A stretch of 64,000 bases of DNA, from NCBI GenBank assembly GCA_049317525.1, contig JBMOIC010000007.1, positions 31,163 through 95,162 on the forward strand, written 5' to 3'. Under the pieces are notes generated by a model that had not been told where the DNA came from, ran no database searches, and worked only from the letters and a program-made list of their open reading frames with translations. The DNA comes from UBA961 sp049317525. Its GTDB lineage: Bacteria > Bacteroidota > Ignavibacteria > Kapaibacteriales > UBA961. A program made the translations under genes and the position numbers. Below, one piece after another: positions 8,312 through 18,121 of the stretch (positions are counted from its first letter, which is position 1; every line of letters begins with the position of its first letter).

Positions 8312-9436
8312 TTATCTGTTTTTAGTTTCTTCTTCGAATAAAGCATAAAGAAACGGTTCTATGTACTTCCAATATGAAAAAAAACTTCCAAAATATCTAT
8401 CATGTACAGGAACCATCCATTCACGGCTTTCTTCGAATCCATTATATTTATTTAGTGGATGTTCTTTATATATGATTCTAGTTTCTTTTATCAAAGGATA
8501 TAGATCAGAAAACTCTCCAACAAACACCTGGATTCCATCAATATTCTTTGCTAAGTTCAGCAAGAAATTCATTGATAAAGAACCAATTGGATATTCTTTA
8601 AAGATTGAAGGTTCTATGAGTAAGATTCGATTTGCTGCTATATCATTATGCCAAGAATAATCTATATTATACCAATTATATAAAAGAGTTGGAACTGTTA
8701 CATCAATACTAAAATTGGCAGTAGATTCCGGTAAAATAGTATGTAAATCAAGCTGAATTGTATCTTTTAGTGATTCAGGAATAGAGTTAACAGGCAACAA
8801 TTCATAAGGCATATCTAGGAAAGTATTTTTTTGATCTGAATGTGTATAGCGATTGATATTTTCCTGATTAATGATATACTGTTTACTGCTAAAACTACCC
8901 GCTACCCATTGCCAGCTACATGCATTACTTGCCCAATCTGCATCTAATAAATAATAATACATCCACTTAGCTGGATATTTCCAATGAGAATGAGCAAAAT
9001 TACACACTAAAGAAGCAGTATACATTCTACAATGATTATGCATATAACCAGAAGAATATAAAAGCTTTATTGCTTCATCAATAGAATCTATACCTGTATG
9101 TACATTAACAATTGAAGATGGTATAAGATGGTTAACTACATCTTTCTGGGGCTGCTTAATATCATCATTAATAGTATGAGATAAATATTTCCATTGAGAT
9201 TGAAAGAAATCTCTCCAAGCTAATTCTTTTACAAATATTTCTATTTCATTCCATGAATACGATTGTTTAATAATATGATTAAATACTTGTTTAGTAGTAA
9301 GAATACCTCTGGATATATATGGAGATAAATAGGTAATCTTGCCATCGATATAATTCCTTGTTTTACCATATTGAATAGGATCAATGGAATTAAGCTTTAA
9401 TAATATATTAGATTTATCAGTTGGAAATATATTCAT
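8312..9436 (-). CDS. Cryptochrome/photolyase family protein with permuted domain order
   Basis: The N-terminal part (about residues 1-230) is the FAD-binding helical domain of the photolyase/cryptochrome family: YLSPYISRG, ELAWRDFF, YMHNHCRMYTA, LLDADWASN and CSWQWVAG. The normal N-terminal alpha/beta antenna domain is missing. Instead a C-terminal region (about 265-374) has the strand/helix rhythm of that domain (NRILLIEPSIF, IQVFVGEF, RIIYKEHPLN). This suggests circular permutation or domain swapping. The likely role is light-driven repair of UV-damaged DNA or blue-light sensing. I start at ATG 9436 (MNIFPTDK); a longer start at 9526 would overlap mnmE and add an unrelated leader. The family is secure; DNA-repair activity is inferred. 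Confidence 0.82.
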   Translation of the reverse strand: MNIFPTDKSNILLKLNSIDPIQYGKTRNYIDGKITYLSPYISRGILTTKQVFNHIIKQSYSWNEIEIFVKELAWRDFFQSQWKYLSHTINDDIKQPQKDVVNHLIPSSIVNVHTGIDSIDEAIKLLYSSGYMHNHCRMYTASLVCNFAHSHWKYPAKWMYYYLLDADWASNACSWQWVAGSFSSKQYIINQENINRYTHSDQKNTFLDMPYELLPVNSIPESLKDTIQLDLHTILPESTANFSIDVTVPTLLYNWYNIDYSWHNDIAANRILLIEPSIFKEYPIGSLSMNFLLNLAKNIDGIQVFVGEFSDLYPLIKETRIIYKEHPLNKYNGFEESREWMVPVHDRYFGSFFSYWKYIEPFLYALFEEETKNR

Positions 9437-9494
9437 GTATGTGTTCGATTCTAAAAGAGAAATATAAAAATAATTAGTAAAACATGTTGGGAAG

Positions 9495-10850
9495 TTATTT
9501 TCCAATACACATTGAAGCAAATACATCGTTTAATAAGTCTTCATTGTAAATTGTCCCAATAATCAATCCTAAAGAATCTAAAGCAGAGCGCAAATCTACC
9601 GCTAACATATCGGTTGTTTCACCTTGCCTTGCAAGCTCTAAAGCAGAATAAATATGATTCTGATATTCTTTTAATAGGTCTACTTGTCTTTGATTAAGTA
9701 AAAAAGACATATGGATATCTGTTTTTGACATGCAAGAACTAATGTAATTAAGGATATCTTGTAAACCATAATTACTGAGCACAGAGGTAAATACATTATG
9801 CGAATCATTGCTGAATTCATCATTAATATGATCTGCTTTATTATGAATAAAACATATATCAGCATCTGAATTTAATTCTTTGGCAATATTATACAAATGA
9901 TCAGAATTATGAATGCCACATGTAATATCATTCACAATACAAATAATAGATGCCTTATTAATTAAATTCATAGATAAAGAAATGCCCTCGATTTCTATAA
10001 TATCTTTGGTATTCTCATGAATACCTGCAGTATCGATTAAATTTACATGTAATCCATCAATAAGTAAAGAAGCTTCAACAAAGTCTCTGGTAGTACCCGG
10101 AATAGGACTAATAATAGACCTAGAATACCCAAGTAAAGCATTGAATAGACTAGATTTACCAGCATTAGGGTGTCCCAACAATAAAACATTATAACCACTT
10201 CTTAATGTTTTTGCAGAATCAAATGTCCTAATAAAGCTTTGAGCAACAGTATATAATATTGTTAATTCTTGCACTAAAGTATCATGAGAAACCAATTGAA
10301 TGTTTTCTTGAGAAAAGTCAAAATCCAATATTAAATATTTAAATAATTTCTCGGTTTTATCTTTTAAAGAAATAATTTCTTTTTTGAATGAACCAATTAA
10401 TTGTTTAGAAGCACTTTCAAGAGCCGCTGGAGATTGTAAATGAATTATATCATTTATAGCTTCAGCTTGTGTTAGATCTAGTTTACCATTTAGAAAAGCT
10501 CTTAAAGAAAATTCGCCAGGTTCTGCACGTCTGGCACCTGAAGCAATTAGGCATTGTAGTATTTGTTCAGGAACAATAAAACCGCCATGACAACCAATTT
10601 CAATGATATCTTGACCAGTAAATGAATGCGGGCCTTTGTACCAAAATAAAGTGATAGTATCGACAGGAATATCATTTTTATAAAATATACCATAGCTAAT
10701 TGAATGAGAGGACTTTTCAGTAATGTCGAAATGTATATGTTTATTAATAATGGTAGATGCATCATTACCAGAAATACGTAGAAGTGCTACACCACTAAGA
10801 CCAGGTGGAGTAATAATAGAGCAAATGGTATCATCCGTATTAAAATGCAT
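9495..10850 (-). CDS. mnmE: tRNA uridine-5-carboxymethylaminomethyl(34) synthesis GTPase MnmE
   Basis: MnmE works with MnmG to install the cmnm5 group on U34 of certain tRNAs. The sequence shows the N-terminal formyl-THF-binding domain (DTICSIITPPG, RISG), the central helical region, and an inserted GTPase domain with G1 GHPNAGKSSL (about residue 222), G2/G3 PGTTRD and DTAG, and G4 NKAD. The C-terminal CIGK motif with the essential Cys is intact. Length (451) is normal. I start at ATG 10850 (MHFNTDDT), which overlaps the end of the Omp85 gene by 11 bases; an upstream start at 10919 would extend far into that gene. Confidence 0.96.
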   Translation of the reverse strand: MHFNTDDTICSIITPPGLSGVALLRISGNDASTIINKHIHFDITEKSSHSISYGIFYKNDIPVDTITLFWYKGPHSFTGQDIIEIGCHGGFIVPEQILQCLIASGARRAEPGEFSLRAFLNGKLDLTQAEAINDIIHLQSPAALESASKQLIGSFKKEIISLKDKTEKLFKYLILDFDFSQENIQLVSHDTLVQELTILYTVAQSFIRTFDSAKTLRSGYNVLLLGHPNAGKSSLFNALLGYSRSIISPIPGTTRDFVEASLLIDGLHVNLIDTAGIHENTKDIIEIEGISLSMNLINKASIICIVNDITCGIHNSDHLYNIAKELNSDADICFIHNKADHINDEFSNDSHNVFTSVLSNYGLQDILNYISSCMSKTDIHMSFLLNQRQVDLLKEYQNHIYSALELARQGETTDMLAVDLRSALDSLGLIIGTIYNEDLLNDVFASMCIGK

Positions 10851-13026
10851 GGCCAAGTCCGATATGATATTGAGCTTTTGTAAAATTAGGCTGTAAAAAT
10901 GAAGCTGAATTAGGATCATAAAGAGGAAAAGCTACATCTAATCTGAAAGGTCCAGCAGGGGTTTCGAAGCGAAATCCTAATCCATAACCAAGGCCCCAAT
11001 GGCTTGGGGATAATATCCTGCTAATATCTGCTTTTTGATAAGTACCAGGAGTTAATCTATTAAAAGAATTACCCCAATCTGCAAATAATACAAAACCACT
11101 TTTAGAAATTTTATCTGCCCAAAACTCACCAATATTTGTTGGTTTTGCCATTGTAATTCTTATTTCTATAGAACCTTCTAATAAACCTGCGCTTCCAATG
11201 ATATAAGATAATTCATCAACAAGGTTTTCTAAAGAATCTGAAATTGAAGATTGAGCATCAAGCAAACCTCTGGAAGGCCAAGCCCTTACAGAATTCGCAC
11301 CACCAGCAAAAAAATGCTTTTCGAATGGAGGAGTAGATTGATCGGAAGAAGAAAATCCAAAATTAAAAATATATCCGGCTTTCAGTTTTGTTGCTAAAAC
11401 AATGTTTTTATCTAAAGAAGTAAATGTATTGAATTGAGTAAGAAATCGTAAAAAGTTAGAGTAACCGATATTTGGAGCATATTCAACTTGTGGAAGAGTA
11501 AGAAAATAACCAGAAGTTGGAGCAATTACAGAATTTCTTCTATCGCCAGTAAGTGTAATTCCTAAAGTAAAAGAAGCAGGTTTAAAAGGACTATTTTTAT
11601 AATAATCACTTAAAGAAATATAGGGCGCAATCAATCGTAAATAATCATCGGAAGAATCACGAGATATAGTTGTAAAATTGATAAGTCTTGAAAAATCAAA
11701 TGTAATGTCAAAATTTAAATTTGAAAATAAAGTCCATTCAGGAAAAGTATTAAAATTAGATATTCTAATTAAAGGAACTAATAATTTTAAATTACTTGGT
11801 AAATTTCTTAGAGATATTTGAGCAGAATAAGTAAGAGGAATTCTTTGTTCATTGATAAAAAATGCAAAAGGTTGATTAATTGTAGTACCAAGAGAATACT
11901 CGAATTCAATACTTCTTTGATTTGAGAAAAGAGTTCTAGAAATGTCTTGGGCTAAAAGTCTAGAAAACACTAAAAAAGACATACCAGTGCGGGAAGTCAT
12001 TAAATCTGAATACGAAGCCTCTGCACCCATATTTAAGAAATTGTCATTTGTTGTACGATTTAAAAAAATAGAAAAAACAACTTCTTGAGGCTTTTTGTAT
12101 TTGAGTCTAAAATTTATAGTAGAAAGTGTATCTATTGGGGTTATAGAAGGAATATGTCTGGCATTAACTTCATCAAAAAAAGACAAACCGATAAGCATAG
12201 ATTTAGATCTATTTACAGCATTAGGAGATAGCCACTGATCTGGTTTGATAGGAATAAAACGAGCTAAAATATCATTTTTAACAGAATGAGTAGAATCAGT
12301 AGAATGCTCAAAATTAATAGCTTGTACTTTGAAGCGTTCGGTATTTTTAAGCTTAATAAGCGATACAACTTGTTTTTCGATAGTATCAATAAAAACATTT
12401 TCAATTGTATATTCTAAAGTAGCATAGCCTTCTTCGTGTAAAGTATGTAATGAACGCGAAATAAAGTTTTGTAAAGAATCTTCATCGTACAAACGAGAGG
12501 TACTTTGAATAAAAGAATTATAAATTCTTTGCCATGGAATTGACTGAGCAATAAGAGAATCAGAAATCAATAAATCCGCAATATGATATTGTACACCCTC
12601 ATTGCAAGAGATAGTTATATCACCATAATCCGCAGTATCAATATCAATAGTAAGTTTTGTATCAGAATTAAAGTAACCCTTTCTATGATAAAGGTTTAAA
12701 ACATTTTCTAATTTATTATTGAGGATAATTGAATCTAAGAATACAGTACTTTTACCAACCGTAGCATAAGGAAAATAATAAGAAAATAGAGTAGGAGTAA
12801 GAACCCCTTGAAAATCCATATTTTGTCTTAATTCGCTTTGAGTAGGAATAGTAATCCCTAAAGTCCTGAAAAGCTGTTGAGAGGTTATACGGGAATTTCC
12901 GATGATTTTTACGGATTTAAAAGCAAAAAGGCGCGTTTCCGCACCTTTTGAGTCAGTAATAACAAATAATACAGCAAAGAAACAGCATAGAATAGTACAT
13001 CGAAATGAAACCAAAACCGTCTGCAT
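10840..13026 (-). CDS. Outer-membrane assembly protein of the Omp85 (BamA/TamA) family
   Basis: This 728-residue protein has a signal peptide (about 1-29, ending near DSKGAE), POTRA-like domains in the N-terminal half (first at FKSVKIIGNSRI) and a C-terminal 16-strand beta-barrel. The barrel region contains the loop-6 motif GANSVRAWPSRG (about 582), the penultimate-strand pattern GLGFRFETPAGPFRLDVAFPL, and a C-terminal aromatic (HIGLGHAF) typical of barrel insertion signals. Omp85 proteins insert or translocate proteins at the outer membrane. Only a few POTRA units fit, so this may be a TamA-like or accessory member rather than the main BamA. It is followed with overlap by mnmE; two palindromes lie upstream at 13054-13083. 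Confidence 0.85.
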   Translation of the reverse strand: MQTVLVSFRCTILCCFFAVLFVITDSKGAETRLFAFKSVKIIGNSRITSQQLFRTLGITIPTQSELRQNMDFQGVLTPTLFSYYFPYATVGKSTVFLDSIILNNKLENVLNLYHRKGYFNSDTKLTIDIDTADYGDITISCNEGVQYHIADLLISDSLIAQSIPWQRIYNSFIQSTSRLYDEDSLQNFISRSLHTLHEEGYATLEYTIENVFIDTIEKQVVSLIKLKNTERFKVQAINFEHSTDSTHSVKNDILARFIPIKPDQWLSPNAVNRSKSMLIGLSFFDEVNARHIPSITPIDTLSTINFRLKYKKPQEVVFSIFLNRTTNDNFLNMGAEASYSDLMTSRTGMSFLVFSRLLAQDISRTLFSNQRSIEFEYSLGTTINQPFAFFINEQRIPLTYSAQISLRNLPSNLKLLVPLIRISNFNTFPEWTLFSNLNFDITFDFSRLINFTTISRDSSDDYLRLIAPYISLSDYYKNSPFKPASFTLGITLTGDRRNSVIAPTSGYFLTLPQVEYAPNIGYSNFLRFLTQFNTFTSLDKNIVLATKLKAGYIFNFGFSSSDQSTPPFEKHFFAGGANSVRAWPSRGLLDAQSSISDSLENLVDELSYIIGSAGLLEGSIEIRITMAKPTNIGEFWADKISKSGFVLFADWGNSFNRLTPGTYQKADISRILSPSHWGLGYGLGFRFETPAGPFRLDVAFPLYDPNSASFLQPNFTKAQYHIGLGHAF

Positions 13027-13053
13027 AATTAATTCCCGGATTTATGCAAAAAG

Positions 13054-13083
13054 AGCTGAATATTCAGCTAATTTGTTACAAAT
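13054..13083. promoter_or_regulatory. Two adjacent palindromes upstream of the Omp85 gene
   Basis: A perfect 16-base palindrome, AGCTGAATATTCAGCT, spans 13054-13069. A second inverted repeat, ATTTGT-T-ACAAAT, spans 13071-13083. Both lie 28-57 bases before the minus-strand Omp85 start and after the end of the DUF2795 gene. The size and position fit operator half-sites for a dimeric regulator. The regulator is unknown. Confidence 0.35.
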
Positions 13084-13109
13084 CTTACTATTAGCTTCTA
13101 TAGTATTAA

Positions 13110-13349
13110 TTAATAATAGCTGTCTTCATCTTCATCTTCATCGTAAAAAAGATCAGATGCAGAATTTTCATATTCGGGCCAAAGATCTTCTATGCCCTCA
13201 TGAAGTTCATCGTTTTCCTCTAATTCATAGAGATTCTCTAAAACTTGTTTGGGTGCTCCTGTTCTTTCGGCATAATCGATTAACTCATCTTTGGTTGCCG
13301 GCCAGGGAGCATCTTCAAGTGTAAAAGCGAGTTCGGGTGTCCAAAACAT
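13110..13349 (-). CDS. DUF2795 domain-containing small acidic protein
   Basis: This 79-residue acidic protein opens with MFWTPELAFTLEDAPWPATK and continues DELIDYAERTGAP, the signature of the DUF2795 family common in Bacteroidota and relatives. The C-terminus is a highly acidic tail rich in Asp, Glu and Tyr. The function is unknown; some family members are proposed to bind nucleic acid or partner proteins. It precedes the Omp85 gene on the minus strand with an 83-base gap and is divergent from gatB. Confidence 0.85.
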   Translation of the reverse strand: MFWTPELAFTLEDAPWPATKDELIDYAERTGAPKQVLENLYELEENDELHEGIEDLWPEYENSASDLFYDEDEDEDSYY

Positions 13350-13426
13350 AATTAACTTTAAGTATTGTTAATGATGATAAATAAATCTTGTTTGCTTCAA
13401 AGGGCGCAAATATGCGTAAAAAAATC

Positions 13427-13434
13427 TAATTTTG
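13427..13434 (+). promoter_or_regulatory. Candidate -7 element upstream of gatB
   Basis: TAATTTTG matches the Bacteroidota sigma-A -7 consensus TAnnTTTG about 80 bases before the gatB start. I see no TTG at the expected 19-21 base spacing upstream, so this is a weak call. Confidence 0.3.
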
Positions 13435-13514
13435 CCTAGAAATCTATTTTAGAAAAATAATTAGACTATTATAATTTAATAATAAGTCTATATAATTAAG
13501 TTATTTAAGGTATA

Positions 13515-14975
13515 ATGTCTGATATATTTGATCAATATGAACCAGTGATTGGCTTAGAAATTCACGCACAATTACTAACGCAAACAAAAGCATTCTGTGG
13601 ATGTAAAGCAGAAATGAGTGATTTTCCTAATACTCAAGTATGTCCTATATGTTTAGGGCATCCTGGTGCCTTACCTGTTATGAACAAGCAGCATGTAAAT
13701 ATGGCATTATTAATGGGTTTAGCTACACAATGCTCAATAAGAACTAGATCGGCTTTTTCGAGAAAAAACTATTTTTATCCTGATCTTTCTAAAGGGTATC
13801 AAATTACACAGTTTGAAGACCCAATTTGCTATGCTGGATCGGTAGAAATTGAACAAGAAGATGGCACTATTAAACATATTGGTATTACCAGAATTCATAT
13901 TGAAGAAGATGCAGGTAAGTCTTTACACGATATAGATATTGATACCTTAGTAGATTATAATCGTGCAGGAATGCCCTTAATTGAAATTGTAAGTGAACCT
14001 GATATGCATTCTGCATCAGAAGCATATAAATACATGGTATCTATGAGACAAATTCTAAGATATTTGGGTATATGTGATGGTAATTTAGAAGAAGGTTCTT
14101 TGCGATGTGATGCAAATATATCAGTTAGAAAAAAAGGTACTCAAGCATTTGGAACAAAAACTGAAATTAAAAATCTTAATAGTTTTCGTAATGTAGAAAA
14201 GGCTATAAAATTTGAAATTGTTCGTCATATTGAATTATTAGAAAGTGGTGGAACTGTAAAACAAGTAACGATGCAATGGGATGCTTCTACCCAAAGTACA
14301 AAGGAATTACGTTCTAAAGAACAAGCACATGATTATAGATATTTTCCTGAACCTGATTTAGGATATATACTTGTTACAAAAGAGATGTTGCATGAATCAG
14401 CCTTGCAATTACCGGAATTGCCTTTAGCTATGAAGCAGAGATTAACTCGTGATTACGGTATACCATATTATGATGCTGGAATATTAACAGAGGACAAATC
14501 TTTAGCACATTTTTTTGAGAAAACTTGTTTGCAATTATCTGTAAAAGATAAAGAAAGATATAAATTAGTTTGTAATTGGATTCTTACAGAAATATTAAAA
14601 ATATTATCTGATAAAAAAATCAGTATTAATGAGGCAACATCAATTTCTTCAAAAGGTATTGCAGAAATAGTAGACTTATTTGCAGATGAGAAAATTAGCA
14701 GTAAAATTGCAAAAGAAGTATTTGCTCATATTGTACAAACTGGGGAATCACCTTTACAATATGTAGAAAGTAAAAACTTACAACAAATATCTAATGAACA
14801 AATTATTGCAGAATTTGTAAATTCCGCTTTAAATGGAGAAGCAGAAAATATAGAAAAGTATCGTGCTGGAAAATCCAACCTTATGGGATATTTTATTAGT
14901 AAGGTAATGAAAATTTCTAATGGTAAAGCTAATCCTAGAATGGTTAACGACTTACTAAATCAACAACTAATGTAA
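13515..14975 (+). CDS. gatB: Asp-tRNA(Asn)/Glu-tRNA(Gln) amidotransferase subunit B
   Basis: GatB is the kinase and tRNA-binding subunit of GatCAB, which converts Glu-tRNA(Gln) or Asp-tRNA(Asn) to the cognate amide. The sequence begins with VIGLEIHAQL, carries the zinc-site cysteines (CGC and CPIC), and shows YPDLSKGYQITQ, RIHIEEDAGKS, DYNRAGMPLIEI and the DYRYFPEPDL motif. The C-terminal YqeY-like helical tail is present (LMGYFISKVM). The 486-residue length is normal. Nine bases separate it from ilvE on the same strand. gatA and gatC are not in the window. Confidence 0.97.
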   Translation: MSDIFDQYEPVIGLEIHAQLLTQTKAFCGCKAEMSDFPNTQVCPICLGHPGALPVMNKQHVNMALLMGLATQCSIRTRSAFSRKNYFYPDLSKGYQITQFEDPICYAGSVEIEQEDGTIKHIGITRIHIEEDAGKSLHDIDIDTLVDYNRAGMPLIEIVSEPDMHSASEAYKYMVSMRQILRYLGICDGNLEEGSLRCDANISVRKKGTQAFGTKTEIKNLNSFRNVEKAIKFEIVRHIELLESGGTVKQVTMQWDASTQSTKELRSKEQAHDYRYFPEPDLGYILVTKEMLHESALQLPELPLAMKQRLTRDYGIPYYDAGILTEDKSLAHFFEKTCLQLSVKDKERYKLVCNWILTEILKILSDKKISINEATSISSKGIAEIVDLFADEKISSKIAKEVFAHIVQTGESPLQYVESKNLQQISNEQIIAEFVNSALNGEAENIEKYRAGKSNLMGYFISKVMKISNGKANPRMVNDLLNQQLM

Positions 14976-14984
14976 GGCATAGAA

Positions 14985-15902
14985 ATGGCACTTCAAAAAA
15001 CAAAATATATTTGGATGAATGGCGAATTTGTAGAGTGGGATTCAGCCAAAATCCATGTGCTTTCGCATGTTGTACATTATGGTTCTAGTTGGTTCGAGGG
15101 CATTAGGGCTTATAAAACCCCAAAGGGCACAGCCGTTTTTAGACTTAAAGAACATATGCAAAGGCTGGCTAAATCTGTAAAAATCTATCGTGGACAGCTT
15201 CCATATGAAATGTCTGAATTAATAGAGTCAACTAAAGAACTTATACGAAAAAATGAATTAGAATCATGTTATATACGCCCAGTAGCCTATAGAGGCTATG
15301 AAGATTTAGGAGTGTATCCATTGAATTGCCCTATTGATATATCAATTGCTACATGGCATTGGGGTGTTTATCTAGGCAAAGAGGCATTAGATCAAGGAGT
15401 TGATGTTTGCGTTTCATCGTGGCAACGATTACATAATAATTCTTTACCAACAATCAGTAAAGCAGGCGGGAATTATCTTAATTCTCAATTAATCAGAATG
15501 GAAGCTATACAAAACGGTTATACAGAAGGTATAGGTTTAGATCATAATGGAAATGTAAGTGAGGGGAGCGGAGAAAATATGTTTTTTGTAATTGATGGTG
15601 TTATTTATACTCCAGGAATGGATTCTTCAATTTTAGAGGGTATAACTAGAAGTTCAACAATTACTATTGCAAAACAATTAGGTTATGAAGTAAAAGAAAT
15701 ATCAATACCACGTTCTATATTATATACAGCAGATGAAATATTTTTTACTGGAACTGCAGTTGAAATTACACCTGTAAGATCTGTTGATAGAATAAAAGTT
15801 GGAGATGGTAAAGCTGGCCCAATTACCAAAAGCATACAAAAAGCTTTCTATGATATCGTAGAACATGGTAATGATCCATATGGCTGGCTAGATTACATTT
15901 AA
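14985..15902 (+). CDS. ilvE: Branched-chain amino acid aminotransferase
   Basis: This class IV PLP aminotransferase interconverts Leu/Ile/Val and their 2-oxo acids. It shows the opening KYIWMNGEFV, the SWFEGIRAY segment, the PLP-lysine region SKAGGNYLNSQL (about residues 158-169), EGSGENMFFV and the FFTGTAVEITPV motif. At 305 residues it is full length. Its position directly before a branched-chain-type 2-oxoacid dehydrogenase E1 suggests a catabolic role feeding branched 2-oxo acids to that enzyme, for example for branched fatty-acid primers. That link is inferred from adjacency. Confidence 0.95.
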   Translation: MALQKTKYIWMNGEFVEWDSAKIHVLSHVVHYGSSWFEGIRAYKTPKGTAVFRLKEHMQRLAKSVKIYRGQLPYEMSELIESTKELIRKNELESCYIRPVAYRGYEDLGVYPLNCPIDISIATWHWGVYLGKEALDQGVDVCVSSWQRLHNNSLPTISKAGGNYLNSQLIRMEAIQNGYTEGIGLDHNGNVSEGSGENMFFVIDGVIYTPGMDSSILEGITRSSTITIAKQLGYEVKEISIPRSILYTADEIFFTGTAVEITPVRSVDRIKVGDGKAGPITKSIQKAFYDIVEHGNDPYGWLDYI

Positions 15903-15960
15903 GAAAAACACTAAATCGAAAATTGAATAATTGATATGTATCATTGAGGAAAAAAAAGTT

Positions 15961-18099
15961 ATGGCAAAAGCGGCCGTAAAATCGACACCAAAAAATGTTG
16001 TCAAAACAGCATCTAAAAATGCTTCTAAAATAGAATCTAAGAAATCAGCACATTATAGCACATTTGATATGAATGGTTTTGACCGAGAAACCATAATGAA
16101 TTGGTATCGTATCCAGCACTTAGGTAGAAAATTAGATGATAAAGCCGCACTTTACCTAAAGATGGCGAAAGGTTGGTCTTATCATGCTCCTGGAGCAGGA
16201 CACGATGGCATACAAGTGGCCTTAGGGCAAATATTTCGTCAGGGAAAAGATTATCTTTTTCCATATTATCGTGATCTTATTACTTCTTTATCTGCCGGCA
16301 TAACAATCGAAGAAATAATTTTAAATGGTCTAAGTAAATCAGCAGATGTTGCTGGTGGTGGACGCCATATGAGTAATCACTTTGCAAAACCATCAATTGG
16401 TATTCAAAATGTTTCTTCTTGCACTGGTAATCATTCACTACATGCGGCAGGCCTTGCACGGGCTGTAAAAAAATATAAAGGAGATGAAGTAGTTTATTAT
16501 TCAGGCGGAGACTCAGCATGCTCTGAAGGCTTTTTTTATGAGGCTATAAATGGTGCTTCTAGAGAAAAACTACCCGTAATATTTGTAATTCAGAATAATA
16601 AATTCGGAATATCAGTCCCATTATTTGAACAAACTGCTAATCTTGTAGTATCTGATAATTATACAGGTATCAAATATCTTAAAATTATCAATTGTGATGG
16701 TAGAGATGTTTTTGATTCTTATAGAGCTTTATCAGAAGCTAGAGATTATGTATTATCTGGCGCTGGCCCTGCAATGGTGCATGCTGACTGTGACAGAATT
16801 GGTTCTCACTCAAATTCTGATAATCATGAGTTATATCGCACACCCGAAGAAATCCAAGAAATGAAAGATAGAGATCCATTAACTACTTTTCGTTCTATCT
16901 TAATTGAAAATGGAATTGCTACCGATGAAGAACTTATTGCAATAGAAAAAGAAAATACAAAAGCTATCTTTGCAGCAGCTGATATTGCCGAAATTGCTCC
17001 AGATCCAGAAGGTTCTTCTTATACTGAATTTTTAATGCCTCCCGATGCAGTTGATTATAATAATCAATCTGAATATGCATTTGTAAATGATCCTAATGCA
17101 CAGCAATATACTTTTAGAGAAGGTATCAATATTGCTATGAAACAAGAGTTTACTAGAAATCCCAATACTTTTTTATGGGGTCAAGATGTTGCATCAGTAA
17201 AAAAACAAGGGATTTTTAATGTACCTAAAGGCATGTTAGACGATTTTGGTAATGATAGAATTTTTAATGCTCCTATCGCGGAAGATTTTATAGTTGGTAC
17301 GGCAAATGGATTTAGTAGATATCGTAAAGATATTAGAGTAGTTGTAGAAGGTGCTGAATTCGCTGATTATTTTTGGCCTGCAATGGAACAATTGATTGAA
17401 TGCTCTCATGACTATTGGAGAACAAGAGGCCAATTCTCTCCAAATATTACTATACGTTTAGCAAGTGCTGGATATATACAAGGTGGATTATATCATTCAC
17501 AATCTCTTGATTCAATTTTTGCTCATTTGCCTGGAATTCGTGTAGTATGCCCCGCTTTTGCCGATGATGCAATTGGATTAATGCGTAATTCTATTAGATC
17601 TGAGGGCGTTACTATGTATCTAGAGCCTAAGTATCTATATAATTATAGACCAAGCTCAACTTCTCTGCCTGCAGATGACTTTATCATACCTTTTGGTAAA
17701 GCCCGTATTAGAAGACATGGAGATAATATAACAGTAATATCCTATGGTAATGCAATTCACCTTGCCCTTAAAGTAGCAGATGATTTATTTAATAGTCATG
17801 GGATATCCTGTGAAGTTATAGATTTACGCTCACTTAAACCGTGGGATAAAGAAACAGTATTTAACTCTGTTAGAAAAACTAATAGAGCCTTAGTTGCTCA
17901 TGAACATTACTTAACTGCTGGTTTGGGCGGAGAAATTGCATCATGCATCAATAGTGAACTGTTTTCAAGCCTAGATGCACCTGTTGGTAGAGTAGCTTCA
18001 AAAGATGTTCCAGTAGGTTTCGCGAAAAATCTAGAAGCTGCTACTTTACTTAGTACAGATGACATTAAAAATGCAATCATAAAAATTATAGAATTCTAG
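15961..18099 (+). CDS. Fused E1 alpha-beta 2-oxoacid (branched-chain type) dehydrogenase
   Basis: This 712-residue protein fuses the E1 alpha and E1 beta subunits of a thiamine-diphosphate 2-oxoacid dehydrogenase. The alpha half has HAPGAGHDGIQVALG, the ThDP-binding stretch GGDSACSEGFFYEA with NNKFGISV (about 170-215) and the DCDRIGSHSNSDNHELYR phosphorylation-loop region. The beta half opens at about 385 with TFREGINIAMKQEF and contains FGNDRIFNAPIAED, ASAGYIQGGLYHSQSLD and VIDLRSLKPWD. Substrate is probably branched 2-oxo acids, given ilvE next door. I start at ATG 15961 after GAGGAAAA; an upstream ATG at 15931 adds only MICIIEEKKV. E2 and E3 must be elsewhere. Confidence 0.92.
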   Translation: MAKAAVKSTPKNVVKTASKNASKIESKKSAHYSTFDMNGFDRETIMNWYRIQHLGRKLDDKAALYLKMAKGWSYHAPGAGHDGIQVALGQIFRQGKDYLFPYYRDLITSLSAGITIEEIILNGLSKSADVAGGGRHMSNHFAKPSIGIQNVSSCTGNHSLHAAGLARAVKKYKGDEVVYYSGGDSACSEGFFYEAINGASREKLPVIFVIQNNKFGISVPLFEQTANLVVSDNYTGIKYLKIINCDGRDVFDSYRALSEARDYVLSGAGPAMVHADCDRIGSHSNSDNHELYRTPEEIQEMKDRDPLTTFRSILIENGIATDEELIAIEKENTKAIFAAADIAEIAPDPEGSSYTEFLMPPDAVDYNNQSEYAFVNDPNAQQYTFREGINIAMKQEFTRNPNTFLWGQDVASVKKQGIFNVPKGMLDDFGNDRIFNAPIAEDFIVGTANGFSRYRKDIRVVVEGAEFADYFWPAMEQLIECSHDYWRTRGQFSPNITIRLASAGYIQGGLYHSQSLDSIFAHLPGIRVVCPAFADDAIGLMRNSIRSEGVTMYLEPKYLYNYRPSSTSLPADDFIIPFGKARIRRHGDNITVISYGNAIHLALKVADDLFNSHGISCEVIDLRSLKPWDKETVFNSVRKTNRALVAHEHYLTAGLGGEIASCINSELFSSLDAPVGRVASKDVPVGFAKNLEAATLLSTDDIKNAIIKIIEF

Positions 18100-18121
18100 C
18101 TCAGTCATAATATTAATGTAT

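Noticed and set aside
9437..9526. Longer N-terminus for the photolyase-family gene
   Set aside because: It overlaps the mnmE end and encodes a sequence unlike the family; ATG 9436 begins the conserved domain.
12902..13324. Plus-strand open frame antisense to the Omp85 start and DUF2795 gene
   Set aside because: Lies opposite two well-supported genes and shows no recognisable domain.
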